64,000 bases of DNA, taken from contig NZ_FCOL02000015.1 in assembly GCF_001544515.1 (NCBI RefSeq), positions 79,110-143,109 on the forward strand, given 5' to 3'. Under the pieces are notes generated by a model. It was given only the letters and a program-made list of their open reading frames with translations, made no database searches and had not been told where the DNA came from. Numbering within the stretch: the stretch's first letter is position 1; each line of letters opens with the position of its first letter. Made by a program: the position numbers and the translations under genes. Source of the stretch: Caballeronia terrestris. Its GTDB lineage: Bacteria > Pseudomonadota > Gammaproteobacteria > Burkholderiales > Burkholderiaceae. Below are positions 16,517-25,057 of the stretch, piece after piece.

Positions 16517-17432
16517 GAACATGAATTTCGATGGACGGATGCTCGCGAACGTCAGCGTTCTCGCGGCGATCGTGGAAAGCGGCAGCTTCGCGCGCGCCGC
16601 CGAGACGCTGGGCCTGACACCTTCCGGCGTGAGCCGCGCGCTCGGCCGGCTGGAGTCTCGCATAGGCGTGCGTCTCTTCGACCGCACGACGCGCTCGGTC
16701 GCCCTCACCGACGAAGGCCGCCGTCTCTACGAAGACATCGCCCCTTTGATTGCTGGCATCGGCGATGCGATGACACTCACCGCGGGATCGTCGGAAGCGG
16801 TGCGCGGGCGCTTGCGCGTGAACGTCGATCCGTTCTTCTCGCGACGGATGCTCGCTCCGCACATCGCGAAGTTCCTCGACCGCTATCCGGAGATTTCGCT
16901 CGAACTCGCGTCGCGTGAACAACTGGGCGACCTGATCGCAGAGGGTTTCGACATTGCCGTGCGCTTCGGACAGCCGCCCGCCTCGTCGCTCGTCGCGCGA
17001 AAATTGCTCGATACGCGCACCGTGACGGTCGCGTCGCCCGCATATATCCGCAAGCACGGACAGCCCGAAACGCCCCCCGATCTCGCCGATCACGCGTGCA
17101 TCCAGATGCGCAGCACGGTGACGGGGCAGCCGCTCGAATGGGCGTACAAGTCGGGGCGCAAGGTCATTCCGGCGAAGACGTCGGGGCGCCTCCTCGTGAA
17201 CGATGCGGGCACGTTGCTCGGCGCGTGTCTCGCGGGCGCGGGCATTGCGCGCATCAAGGCGAGCGGCGTGCAGGAACTGATCGATAAAGGCCGCCTTGTC
17301 GAACTGCTCGGCGACTTTACGGGCGAGTCGTTCGCGCTCTATGCGCTTTATCCGTCGCGCCACTTGCCTGCGGCGAAAGTGCGGGCGTTCATCGACTTCG
17401 TGATTGAAGTCCTGAAGGCGGATGATGCTTAG
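16515..17432 (+). CDS. LysR-family transcriptional regulator
   Basis: 305 residues. N-terminal HTH (VLAAIVESGSFARAAETLGLTPSGVSRALGRLE) and a C-terminal periplasmic-binding-protein-like effector domain (GRLRVNVDPFFSRRMLAPHIAKFL onward). It is divergent from the NmrA-like reductase, the likely target. An ATG six bases further in is an equally possible start. Its last 44 bp overlap the end of the convergent FUSC gene. Confidence 0.9.
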   Translation: MNMNFDGRMLANVSVLAAIVESGSFARAAETLGLTPSGVSRALGRLESRIGVRLFDRTTRSVALTDEGRRLYEDIAPLIAGIGDAMTLTAGSSEAVRGRLRVNVDPFFSRRMLAPHIAKFLDRYPEISLELASREQLGDLIAEGFDIAVRFGQPPASSLVARKLLDTRTVTVASPAYIRKHGQPETPPDLADHACIQMRSTVTGQPLEWAYKSGRKVIPAKTSGRLLVNDAGTLLGACLAGAGIARIKASGVQELIDKGRLVELLGDFTGESFALYALYPSRHLPAAKVRAFIDFVIEVLKADDA

Positions 17433-19521
17433 CCTGCTCCAGCAGGTTCGATAACACGATCACCTGATTCACCGCGTCGGTTTCCAAACGCGTGAGGCGT
17501 GTCGTCGGGAACGTGCGCAGTGCTTCGGCGCGTTCGTTGGCGGTGAGCCTTGCATCGAGCGCGTGCGCGACCGCGCGCACCCACGCGACCAGACGCTCGT
17601 CGGTCGTCGCGACGCCGACGGTGAGCCGTGCGCGCGTCGCCGTCCCCGCGATGCGCCGCAACAGCGCGAGCGCGGTCGAGCCAAATTCCTCCGTCGCAGA
17701 CGTGTTGAGCCGTTCGAGCCGCAGTCGCGCCAGCGTCTCCTCCGCGTTGTTGCTCGCAAGCCCCGCCCCGCGCCGTGCGTGTTCGATTTCGGCGTCGGCG
17801 ATGCGGGCCCGCGCGAGTGCCGCTGCAAGGTAAGCGAGATTCGCGCTGATCGCGCGGGCGAGCTTGTCGTCGAAGCTGGCGGGCTCGCGGCTCGGCCATA
17901 GGAGGAACGTCGCCGCGAGCGCGATCACGCAGCCGAGCACGTTGTTGCCGAGCCGCGTCGCGGCGTGCACGAATTCGCCCGCGCCGACGCTCGCCGCGAA
18001 GTCCGCGACGAGCACGAAGCTCGGCGTGATGAAGAACACGAATAGCGCATAGCTGACGGTGCGCAACGCCATCGTCGCGCAGACGAGCGGGAAGACGAAG
18101 AGCGAGATCGCGAGCGGCGTATGCACGAACAGCCCGAGGCCGGCCGCGAACAGCGCGCCAGCGACGCTGCCCGCCGCGCGTTCGACGCTGCGTGTCCAGC
18201 TCGTCGCGAGCGACGGCTGGAGAATCAAAAGCGTCGCCATCGTCGCCCAGTAGCCGAACGGCACCTGAAGCGTGCGGACGATGAGGAACGCGAGCGTCGT
18301 CGCCACACCGACGCGCGCCGCGTGCCGCATCCCGATCGATTCGATCGACGCATTCGCCTTCACCGTTTCGCCCGCGCGCCGCAGGACACTCAGCAACGCG
18401 GCGCGCCAGTCCTTGAGCGGCGCGGCCGCTTCGACCTCGGCCGGCTCCGTGCAGAATTCAAGCGACGTCCGCTCGCCGATCGCCGCGTCGAGCCGCTTAC
18501 CGAGCGCGTGCAGGCGCTCGTGCGGTTCCGTCGACGGCGCTCCGGTCTCGCCGGTCACGATCTCGGCCAGGCGCTGCAGCGTCGCCGCGATGCCGTTCAA
18601 CGCGCGCGCCGCGCGACGGGGATTCGGCAGCGTGTCGCGGCCGCGCTCGCAGGTGTCGGTCACGGCGATCAGGTACGCGAAGATCTGCTCGCTGTTGGCG
18701 AGCGCAATCAGCAGATCGCCGTAGGTGAGGCGCCGGTCCGTGCGCGCTGACGGCATTTTGCCGAGCGCCGCGCGTGCCGTTTCCACCGCGCCGCGCGCCT
18801 GGCCCCGGAACGTCGACGCATGCGCGGCCCATTGCGCTGCGTCGGCGTCATCGCTTTCGAGCAGGCGGGCGCAGTCGCGCGCCATGTCGGCGAGACGCAG
18901 GTACGCCGCGCGCAGCGCCGCGCGGGGCGGGCCGAACGGATGAATACGCCAGACGGTGAAACTGAGCAGCGTCGCGAACGCGCAGCCGAGGAAGTAGAGC
19001 AGCAGGAAGCGCGCATCTTCCACGCCGCCGTGCATCGGCCGGTCGACCATCACGACGCACGCCGTCGCGCCGAGAATCGCCACTTGCGATGCTGCCGCGC
19101 CGAAGATGCGCGCCCCTGCGCCGAGCATCGAAAACACCAGCACTGCCGCGGTCGCTGGCGCCGCGCCGAGTCCGGACGCCCACGCGGTCAACCCGCCGCA
19201 GAGCGTCGAGAGGAATGCGAACGCCGTCATCGATGCGAAGCGCATGCGGTTGGTACCGGCGGCATCGGCGAGGCAGGTCCAGAAGGCACCGATCGCCGCG
19301 TATGAAAAGTCCGGCTCGTGCAGCAACTGACCGAGCAGGAGCATCGCCGTCGATGCGCACGCCGCGCGCAGCCCTTCCGACAGGTTCGCCTCGGCAAACG
19401 CCAGCGACAACATCCACGCCGGGCGGCGCCGCGCGAGCGCGTCGAGGAATGCGGACCACGTCCGCGCGTGGCGGCCCGTCACGGTCGCCGACCAGGTGCG
19501 GAAGTCGTCCAGATAGCGCAT
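17389..19521 (-). CDS. FUSC-family inner-membrane protein
   Basis: 710 residues. Two clusters of membrane helices (about residues 45-185 and 390-540) alternate with cytoplasmic helical regions, as in the fusaric-acid-resistance (FUSC) and YccS/AaeB families. These proteins are associated with export of aromatic acids. No adjoining membrane-fusion or outer-membrane partner genes are present, so it is an orphan. The start MRYLDDFRTW is the ATG nearest the family N-terminus; an upstream GTG or ATG extension is less likely. The 3' end overlaps the LysR gene. Confidence 0.82.
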   Translation of the reverse strand: MRYLDDFRTWSATVTGRHARTWSAFLDALARRRPAWMLSLAFAEANLSEGLRAACASTAMLLLGQLLHEPDFSYAAIGAFWTCLADAAGTNRMRFASMTAFAFLSTLCGGLTAWASGLGAAPATAAVLVFSMLGAGARIFGAAASQVAILGATACVVMVDRPMHGGVEDARFLLLYFLGCAFATLLSFTVWRIHPFGPPRAALRAAYLRLADMARDCARLLESDDADAAQWAAHASTFRGQARGAVETARAALGKMPSARTDRRLTYGDLLIALANSEQIFAYLIAVTDTCERGRDTLPNPRRAARALNGIAATLQRLAEIVTGETGAPSTEPHERLHALGKRLDAAIGERTSLEFCTEPAEVEAAAPLKDWRAALLSVLRRAGETVKANASIESIGMRHAARVGVATTLAFLIVRTLQVPFGYWATMATLLILQPSLATSWTRSVERAAGSVAGALFAAGLGLFVHTPLAISLFVFPLVCATMALRTVSYALFVFFITPSFVLVADFAASVGAGEFVHAATRLGNNVLGCVIALAATFLLWPSREPASFDDKLARAISANLAYLAAALARARIADAEIEHARRGAGLASNNAEETLARLRLERLNTSATEEFGSTALALLRRIAGTATRARLTVGVATTDERLVAWVRAVAHALDARLTANERAEALRTFPTTRLTRLETDAVNQVIVLSNLLEQAKHHPPSGLQSRSR

Positions 19522-19684
19522 GCATCGGCCTCGAAATCGTGCGGTCGTTCGCTTCATGCGAGCGCACCGCGCTGCCCGCGACGAATTTTTCGCGAACTTG
19601 ACAGGCAATTATGAACGGGGCAATTTTGTGTTGCGACGCAGCAAAACGTGTGCCCCGGCCCTTCTCTTCTACGCGAGGCGAGTC

Positions 19685-19960
19685 ATGTGGAAAGTCATTC
19701 TTTGCGGTGGTGTGATCGTCATGGCGTCGACTTCCGTATCGGGCGAATCGGCGACATCGGGGAGTGCCGCGAGTCAGGCCCTGCTTCACGAATCGGCAGC
19801 GGATCAGGAAATACGCGTCGCAAGCATGGCGCCGTCCGCGATGCGCACGAGTTACGACAGCGGACCGTGCGGCGCGAATGCACGCCGTGTGCAGATCGAC
19901 ATGCGCGGTTCCATCGATGGCGGCGCGCGCTGCAAGCTCTATTCGAGCGAGGACGAGTGA
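19685..19960 (+). CDS. Small exported hypothetical protein
   Basis: 91 residues with a signal peptide (MWKVILCGGVIVMASTSVSG). The mature part is Ser/Ala-rich, then has two Cys residues (SGPCGANARR and GGARCKLYSSEDE) that could form a disulfide in the periplasm. GAGG precedes the ATG. It is followed by a stable hairpin and is convergent with the His-rich peptide gene. Function unknown. Confidence 0.55.
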   Translation: MWKVILCGGVIVMASTSVSGESATSGSAASQALLHESAADQEIRVASMAPSAMRTSYDSGPCGANARRVQIDMRGSIDGGARCKLYSSEDE

Positions 19961-19972
19961 GTTTTTTTGGGG

Positions 19973-20002
19973 CGCCGCTCGTTTTGTCCAGCGCGAGCGG
20001 CG
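19973..20002. terminator. Stem-loop between convergent small genes
   Basis: CGCCGCTCG (19973-19981) pairs perfectly with CGAGCGGCG (19994-20002) across a 12-base loop. No T-run follows on either strand, so it is not a standard intrinsic terminator, but its place between two 3' ends suggests a transcript-end stabiliser. Confidence 0.4.
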
Positions 20003-20019
20003 ACTGAAGCGCTAACGCA

Positions 20020-20157
20020 TCAATGCGCTTCGTGCTTCACGTGCTTGGCGTGGGGAGACTTGTGGTGATGATGCGTCGACTTGGCAAGCGCCGCAGTCGA
20101 AACGGCGAAGGTAGCGAGAAGCAAAACGGCAATACTTTTTTTAGCGAAAGCTTTCAT
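20020..20157 (-). CDS. Small exported His/Lys-rich peptide
   Basis: A 45-residue frame, too short for usual gene-length cut-offs. It starts MKAFAKKSIAVLLLATFAVS, a textbook signal peptide ending ALA at residue 25. The predicted mature peptide is 20 residues with eight His and four Lys, including a run of four His after KST. Such peptides could bind metals (Ni, Cu, Zn) or buffer acid as acid-shock proteins do; both are inferences. It is convergent with the gene ending at 19960, with the stem-loop between. Confidence 0.6.
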   Translation of the reverse strand: MKAFAKKSIAVLLLATFAVSTAALAKSTHHHHKSPHAKHVKHEAH

Positions 20158-20366
20158 CTGACAGTCCACGTTGTAAGGTCGGTTTGGCCGCATCGGCGAT
20201 GGTTTGTCGATGCCGGGTCAGTCTAGCGTGTCAATTTTGGATTGTCGGCATTTGCGCGCGCATTACCTCCCGCGTAATTGTTCTCCCTCCCTCGAATTGC
20301 GACGATGAAGTCATCGAACGGCCCAACGCCGTGCGACTTTCAACCGCTTCGATCGAGGAGAACGAC

Positions 20367-21199
20367 ATGCTCGCCAACGCAATCACCCGCCCCAACTTCG
20401 TCACGACCCCCGACGGCGTCGAACTCTTCTATCGCGACTGGGGCACAGGCCGGCCGATCGTCTTCGTCGGCAGCTACTCGCTCCCGAGCGACATGTGGGC
20501 TACCAGATGCTGCCGCTCACGCGCGCGGGCTTTCGCTGCGTCGCATTCGACCGCCGCGGCCACGGACGATCGAGCGACCCGGGCCGCGGCTACGACTACG
20601 ACACCCTCGCCGACGACATCGCCGCCGTCATCGAATCCCTCGACCTGCGCGACGTCACGCTCGTCGGTTATTCGATGGGCGGCGCCGAAGCCGTGCGCCA
20701 CGTCACCCGCCACGGCACGGCGCGCGTCGCGCGGCTCGTGCTGATCGCCGCCACGCTGCCGATGCTCGCGAAGACGCCTGACAATCCCGACGGCATCGAG
20801 CGCGCCCACGTCGACGCCTTCCAGCGCGATCTCGCCACCGACTATCCGCGCTGGCTCGCCGAAAATGCGCGGCCGTTTGCGGGGCCGGACGTATCGGAGG
20901 CGATGATCGAATGGATTTGCGAGATGGCGTTGCGCACGTCACCGCTTGCGCTGCACGAGTGCTACGAGACGATCAACGGCGGCGATTTCCGCGCGGAACT
21001 CGAGGCGCTCGATTTGCCGACGCTCGTCGTGCAAGGCGACGACGACGTATCGAATCCGCTCGAGCTGACGTCCCGTCGAACGGCCGCGCTCGTGCCGAAC
21101 GCGCGGCTCGTCGTGTATGAAGGCGCGCCGCACGGGGTCTTTCTGAGCCACACGGAGCGCCTGAACGCCGACATCCGCCGGTTCGCGAGCGAAGCGTGA
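20367..21199 (+). pseudogene. Alpha/beta hydrolase (chloroperoxidase-like), frameshifted
   Basis: The N-terminal frame (MLANAITRPNF, then DWGTGRPIVFVGSYSLPSDMW) stops matching the family at about 20497, and the rest continues in the next frame (GYQMLPLTRAGFRCVAFDRR). The second part has the nucleophile elbow GYSMGG, an Asp in QGDDDVSNP and the catalytic His in GAPHGVF. Adding one G to the GGG at 20497-20499 would restore a single protein of about 277 residues. So this is either a one-base deletion or a sequence error. The start has GAGGAG upstream. The full-length family is non-heme chloroperoxidase/esterase-like. Confidence 0.8.
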
Positions 21200-21254
21200 G
21201 CCCTTTGTGCGCGGTGGTGCTATGTTGGGAACACGAAAACCCCGGAGCATCGCG

Positions 21255-21719
21255 ATGATCTTCCATGCATCGATACCCGCGAAACAACCCGAGCGCGTCG
21301 CCGGCGTGATCGCCGAATTGTGGGACGGGTTCGCCGCGCCCTTTGCCGCGTTCCCCGGTTCGTGGATGGCGGTCGCGGGCGACGAGCGCGGCACCGTGCT
21401 GGAGGTGTATCCGGCAGACCGCGTCCTGCGTCCGGGCGACGCCGACTTCATTCCCGGCGACGCGCCTCCGGCCGGCTACAGCGCATTTCACCTCGCCATC
21501 GCGACAAAGCTGCCGGCGGAAGACGTGATCGCGATCGGCGCGCGCGAAGGCTGGCGCGCCGTGCGCTGCACGCGCGGCAATCACTTCTTCGATGTGATCG
21601 AACTGTGGATCGATAACGTCACGCTGATCGAATGCCTGACGCCCGAGATGCAGGCGCAATACTTGGCCTTCGCGACGCCAGACACGTTCCGCGCGATGGC
21701 GGGCGCGGGCGCACGCTAG
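21255..21719 (+). CDS. Conserved hypothetical protein
   Basis: 154-residue cytoplasmic protein (MIFHASIPAKQPERVAGVIAE at the start, later RGNHFFDVIELWIDN). No signal peptide or membrane segment. I do not recognise the family with certainty; the opening resembles small alpha/beta proteins of the VOC-like size class. GGAG lies seven bases before the ATG. Its TAG stop shares the palindromic CTAG with the stop of the convergent MFS gene. Confidence 0.65.
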   Translation: MIFHASIPAKQPERVAGVIAELWDGFAAPFAAFPGSWMAVAGDERGTVLEVYPADRVLRPGDADFIPGDAPPAGYSAFHLAIATKLPAEDVIAIGAREGWRAVRCTRGNHFFDVIELWIDNVTLIECLTPEMQAQYLAFATPDTFRAMAGAGAR

Positions 21720-23047
21720 AAACCGCGCTTGGAAGGCTCTTTCGCGACACCAAGCATCAGCGCAAGTCCGCTCAACAGCAGCAATCCGGCCAGCAGGTAA
21801 ACAGCGAGATCCATACTGCCGGTCGTCGTGCGAATCTGGCCGATGACCCACGGACTCACGATCCCGCTCGTGATCCCGATGCTGCTGATGAATGCGATGC
21901 CGGCCGCCGCAGTCTTGCCCGTCAGATAGCTCGGCGGCACCGACCAGAAGATCGGCAGCGCGGCGAAAATCAGCACGCAGGCGACCGAGAGGATCGCGAG
22001 CATCGCCGGGAAGCTCGGCAGGTGCAGCGTGAGCGCCGAGAGCGCGAGGCCGCCGCCGATCGTGCAGAACGCGAAGTGCTTGCGGCGCTCATTCACGCGG
22101 TCCGAATGGCGCGCGATCAGAATCAACCCGACCGCGCCGATCGCATTCGGCACGACCGAATACAGGCTCACCGACACGACGTCCTTGATGCCGAAATCGC
22201 GGATCATCAGCGGCATCCAGAAGCTCAGCGTCAGCGAAGCGCACGTCAGCGAAAAGTAGATGAAGGCGAAGAGATAGACGCGCGGATTGCGCAGCGCGTC
22301 CAGCAGACTGTGCGAATCGTGAGCGTTTGGCGCGGCGTGGCTTTCCGCGCACAGCGTTTCGAGCCGATCTCGCTCGAAGGGCGTGAGCCACTTCGCGTGG
22401 CGCGGCGAATCGACGAGATAGAAGAGCGCCACGAAAGCGAGCAGCACGGCCGGCGCGCCTTCGATAGCGAACATCCACTGCCAGCCGAAGAGGCCGAGCA
22501 CGCCGCCCATGTCGCGCATGATCCAGCCGGACACGAGCCCGCCGAACACACCCGCCACCGCGACGCCCGCGAAGAACACCGACAGCACCGCCGCACGCCG
22601 GCTCGCAGGGAACCAGTAGGTCAGATACAGCACGATGCCGGGGAAAAAACCCGCCTCGAACACGCCAAGCATGAAGCGCAACAAATAGAAGTGGCCGGGC
22701 GTCGAAACGAACATCATCCCGACCGAGGCAAGTCCCCACAGCAGCATGATCCGCGTGAAGGTGCGGCGCGCGCCGTACTTTGCGAGCAGCAGGTTGCTCG
22801 GCACCTCGAACATCACGTAGCCGATATAGAACACGGCGGCGCCGAGGCCGTACATCGCGTCGCTGAAACCGAGATCGTGCTTCATCTGCAACTGCGCGAA
22901 GCCGATATTGATGCGGTCGAGAAACGACACCACGTAGCAAAGAAACAGGAACGGGATGATCCGCCAAGCGACCTTGCGCAACAGCAGGTCGTCCTCATCC
23001 GCGACGGCGGTCACGGGGACCGTCGCCGTACTGATCGGCTTCGACAT
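21716..23047 (-). CDS. MFS transporter, anion:cation symporter (ACS) type
   Basis: 443 residues with twelve predicted membrane helices. The N-terminal FLFLCYVVSFLDRINIGFAQLQMKHDLGFS and GYVMFEVPSNLLLAKYGAR are typical of ACS-family carboxylate and sugar-acid importers (phthalate, tartrate, glucarate type). It lies 105 bp downstream of the metallo-beta-lactamase-fold gene on the same strand, so the pair may import and process one compound. The adjoining IclR pair probably regulates them. Substrate unknown. Confidence 0.88.
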   Translation of the reverse strand: MSKPISTATVPVTAVADEDDLLLRKVAWRIIPFLFLCYVVSFLDRINIGFAQLQMKHDLGFSDAMYGLGAAVFYIGYVMFEVPSNLLLAKYGARRTFTRIMLLWGLASVGMMFVSTPGHFYLLRFMLGVFEAGFFPGIVLYLTYWFPASRRAAVLSVFFAGVAVAGVFGGLVSGWIMRDMGGVLGLFGWQWMFAIEGAPAVLLAFVALFYLVDSPRHAKWLTPFERDRLETLCAESHAAPNAHDSHSLLDALRNPRVYLFAFIYFSLTCASLTLSFWMPLMIRDFGIKDVVSVSLYSVVPNAIGAVGLILIARHSDRVNERRKHFAFCTIGGGLALSALTLHLPSFPAMLAILSVACVLIFAALPIFWSVPPSYLTGKTAAAGIAFISSIGITSGIVSPWVIGQIRTTTGSMDLAVYLLAGLLLLSGLALMLGVAKEPSKRGF

Positions 23048-23152
23048 GTCTCACTCCAGGAACAGGATGGCCGGCGTCTGATGCGCCGTGGATTGAATTG
23101 AAGAGGGACGCGAACGGCGGGCGCCGTTCGCGGTGATCACGTTAAAGCGCGC

Positions 23153-24112
23153 TCATTCCTGCAGCGCGGCCCACATGTCCTTGTCGCGCTGCGCCGTCCA
23201 GATGCGCGGATGGGTGATGCCGCTCGCTTCGTCGAAGGCGCGCGAGACGTCGAACGGCAGGCAGTGCTCGTAGATGAACACATGGCCGAACTTCGGGTCC
23301 ATCGATTTACGGGTATGCGCCATCGCGCCCTTCAGGTCGAGCTTCTCCTCGACGGCTTCGCGGCCCGCCTGCAGGAGCGTCGTCACGAAGTCCTTCGTGT
23401 AGTCGATGCCCTTAATCACGTCCGCCGGCGACAGCAGCGCGGGGCCGCGTCCGGGCACGAGCTTTTCGGCGTTCAGCGCGCGCAGGGCTTCGAGCGTCGT
23501 CGGCCATTGTTCGAGTTGCGCGTCGCCGCAATAACAGGCGGCATCGTATTCGACCAGGTCACCCGAAAACAGCACTTTCTGCGACGGCAGCCAAACAACC
23601 GTATCGCCCTTCGTGTGGCCCGAGCCAAGATGCGCGATCTTCACTTCGAGCTTGCCGAGCCACAGCGTGATTTCCTTCTCGAAGACGAGCGTCGGCCAGG
23701 TCAGGCCCGGCACCGTTTCGACGCCCGCGAAAAGTCGCGGAAAGCGCTCGATCTCGGATTTCATGTCCTGCTCGCCACGCTCGACGATCATCTCGTAAGT
23801 GCCGCGGCTCGCGATCACCTGTTGCGCGCCTTCCGCGAAATACGCCGACGCGCCCAGCACGCGCACCGCGTGGTAGTGCGAGAGGACGACGTACTTGATG
23901 GGCTTGTCGGTGACGCTGCGGATTTTCTCGATCAGGTCCTGCGCCATTGCCGGCGTGGCCGTCGTATCGACGATCAGCACGCCATCGTCGCCGATGATCA
24001 CGCCCGAGTTCGGATCGCCTTCCGCCGTGTACGCGTAGGCGTTCTCCGAGAGCTGCGTGAACGTGATCTTCTTTACTTCCAGGTCGGCCTGGGATGCAAA
24101 TGCCTTTGCCAT
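23153..24112 (-). CDS. Metallo-beta-lactamase-fold hydrolase with altered metal motif
   Basis: 319 residues, MBL fold with no signal peptide. The motif normally HxHxDH reads H79-Y-H81-A-V83-R84, so the Asp and His that bind the second zinc are replaced. Other MBL ligand positions are kept: GHTKGDTVVWLP (about H171), LFSGDLVEYDA and a late EHCLPFD. It may bind one metal, or act differently from classic hydrolases. Divergent from the two IclR regulators and upstream of the MFS transporter. Confidence 0.82.
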   Translation of the reverse strand: MAKAFASQADLEVKKITFTQLSENAYAYTAEGDPNSGVIIGDDGVLIVDTTATPAMAQDLIEKIRSVTDKPIKYVVLSHYHAVRVLGASAYFAEGAQQVIASRGTYEMIVERGEQDMKSEIERFPRLFAGVETVPGLTWPTLVFEKEITLWLGKLEVKIAHLGSGHTKGDTVVWLPSQKVLFSGDLVEYDAACYCGDAQLEQWPTTLEALRALNAEKLVPGRGPALLSPADVIKGIDYTKDFVTTLLQAGREAVEEKLDLKGAMAHTRKSMDPKFGHVFIYEHCLPFDVSRAFDEASGITHPRIWTAQRDKDMWAALQE

Positions 24113-24190
24113 ATTCGTCTCGCTGAAGTGTTCTGTGAGGGGATGGGGCGATGATCGGCGTCCCCCGAATATTTGTCAACAGCAAGTGTG

Positions 24191-24205
24191 TTTGCTATAT
24201 GCAAA
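24191..24205. promoter_or_regulatory. Candidate IclR operator
   Basis: TTTGC-TATAT-GCAAA, a 5-5-5 inverted repeat, lies in the divergent region between the MBL-fold gene and the IclR genes. Position and symmetry suit an IclR-type site; the sequence is too short to be sure. Confidence 0.35.
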
Positions 24206-24283
24206 TTACGGGTAAACGCCGGGTCGCGGGTTCGGTTTCGGTTTTGAGGCGCGTCTCAGCTACCATCTTCCTTTCTCGAAATC

Positions 24284-25057
24284 TTGCCAACCGGGATTTG
24301 CTTGGCCGAACCATCCACAAACGACGCGCCGGAAAAGAAACAGCGCGGCATTCAGAGCGTCGAGGTCGGCGGGCGGCTGCTTGATGCGCTCGCGCGTCAT
24401 CGCTCGCCGCTCGCCTTGAGCGCCCTCGCCGATGCCGCGCAATTGCCGACGGCGCAGGCGCATACCTATCTCGTCAGCCTGACGCGGCTCGGGCTCGTCA
24501 AGCGCGACGCGCTCACCGGCAATTACGAGCCGGGTCCGCTGTCGCTGCGGCTCGGTTTGCTGCAACTCGAACAACAGAGCGCATATCGCGTGGCCGTGCC
24601 GCACGTCGCGGCGCTCGCGGAATCGACCGGGTTCAGCGTGGCGGTGTGCGTCGGCGGGCCGCAGGGGCCGACCATCGTGCGTTTCGAGCGCGGCGGGTAT
24701 CCGCTGCATGTGAATCTGCACGTCGGCACGGTGATGTCGCTCTCGGCGACGGCCACCGGGCGCGTCTTCCGCGCGTTCCACGATCCGGCACAGATCGCCG
24801 CGATGCTGGCTAATCAGCAAGACGCGGTGCTTCCCGACGAACGCATCGAGGAAATCCGCGCGCGCGGTATCGAGCGCAGCGTCGATGCGCCGAGCCCCGG
24901 CATCAGCAGCCTGAGCGTGCCGGTCGTCGATGCGTCGCAGCGCATGCAACTGGCACTGACCGTGATCGGCCCGTCGGGTTCGATCGATGTCGCGTGGGAC
25001 GGCCCGGTCGCGCGGGCGCTCCTCGCGACGGCGCGCGACATCGCCGCACTCCTATGA
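24284..25057 (+). CDS. IclR-family transcriptional regulator (first of two)
   Basis: About 257 residues. N-terminal winged helix (GIQSVEVGGRLLDALARHRSPLALSALADAAQLPTA, in part) followed by the IclR effector domain (VAVPHVAALAESTGFSVAV, later GRVFRAFHDP). There is no ATG before the conserved region; TTG at 24284 or 24302 must serve, so the start is uncertain. Its stop overlaps the ATG of the second regulator (ATGA). Likely controls the divergent MBL/MFS genes. Confidence 0.8.
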   Translation: MPTGICLAEPSTNDAPEKKQRGIQSVEVGGRLLDALARHRSPLALSALADAAQLPTAQAHTYLVSLTRLGLVKRDALTGNYEPGPLSLRLGLLQLEQQSAYRVAVPHVAALAESTGFSVAVCVGGPQGPTIVRFERGGYPLHVNLHVGTVMSLSATATGRVFRAFHDPAQIAAMLANQQDAVLPDERIEEIRARGIERSVDAPSPGISSLSVPVVDASQRMQLALTVIGPSGSIDVAWDGPVARALLATARDIAALL

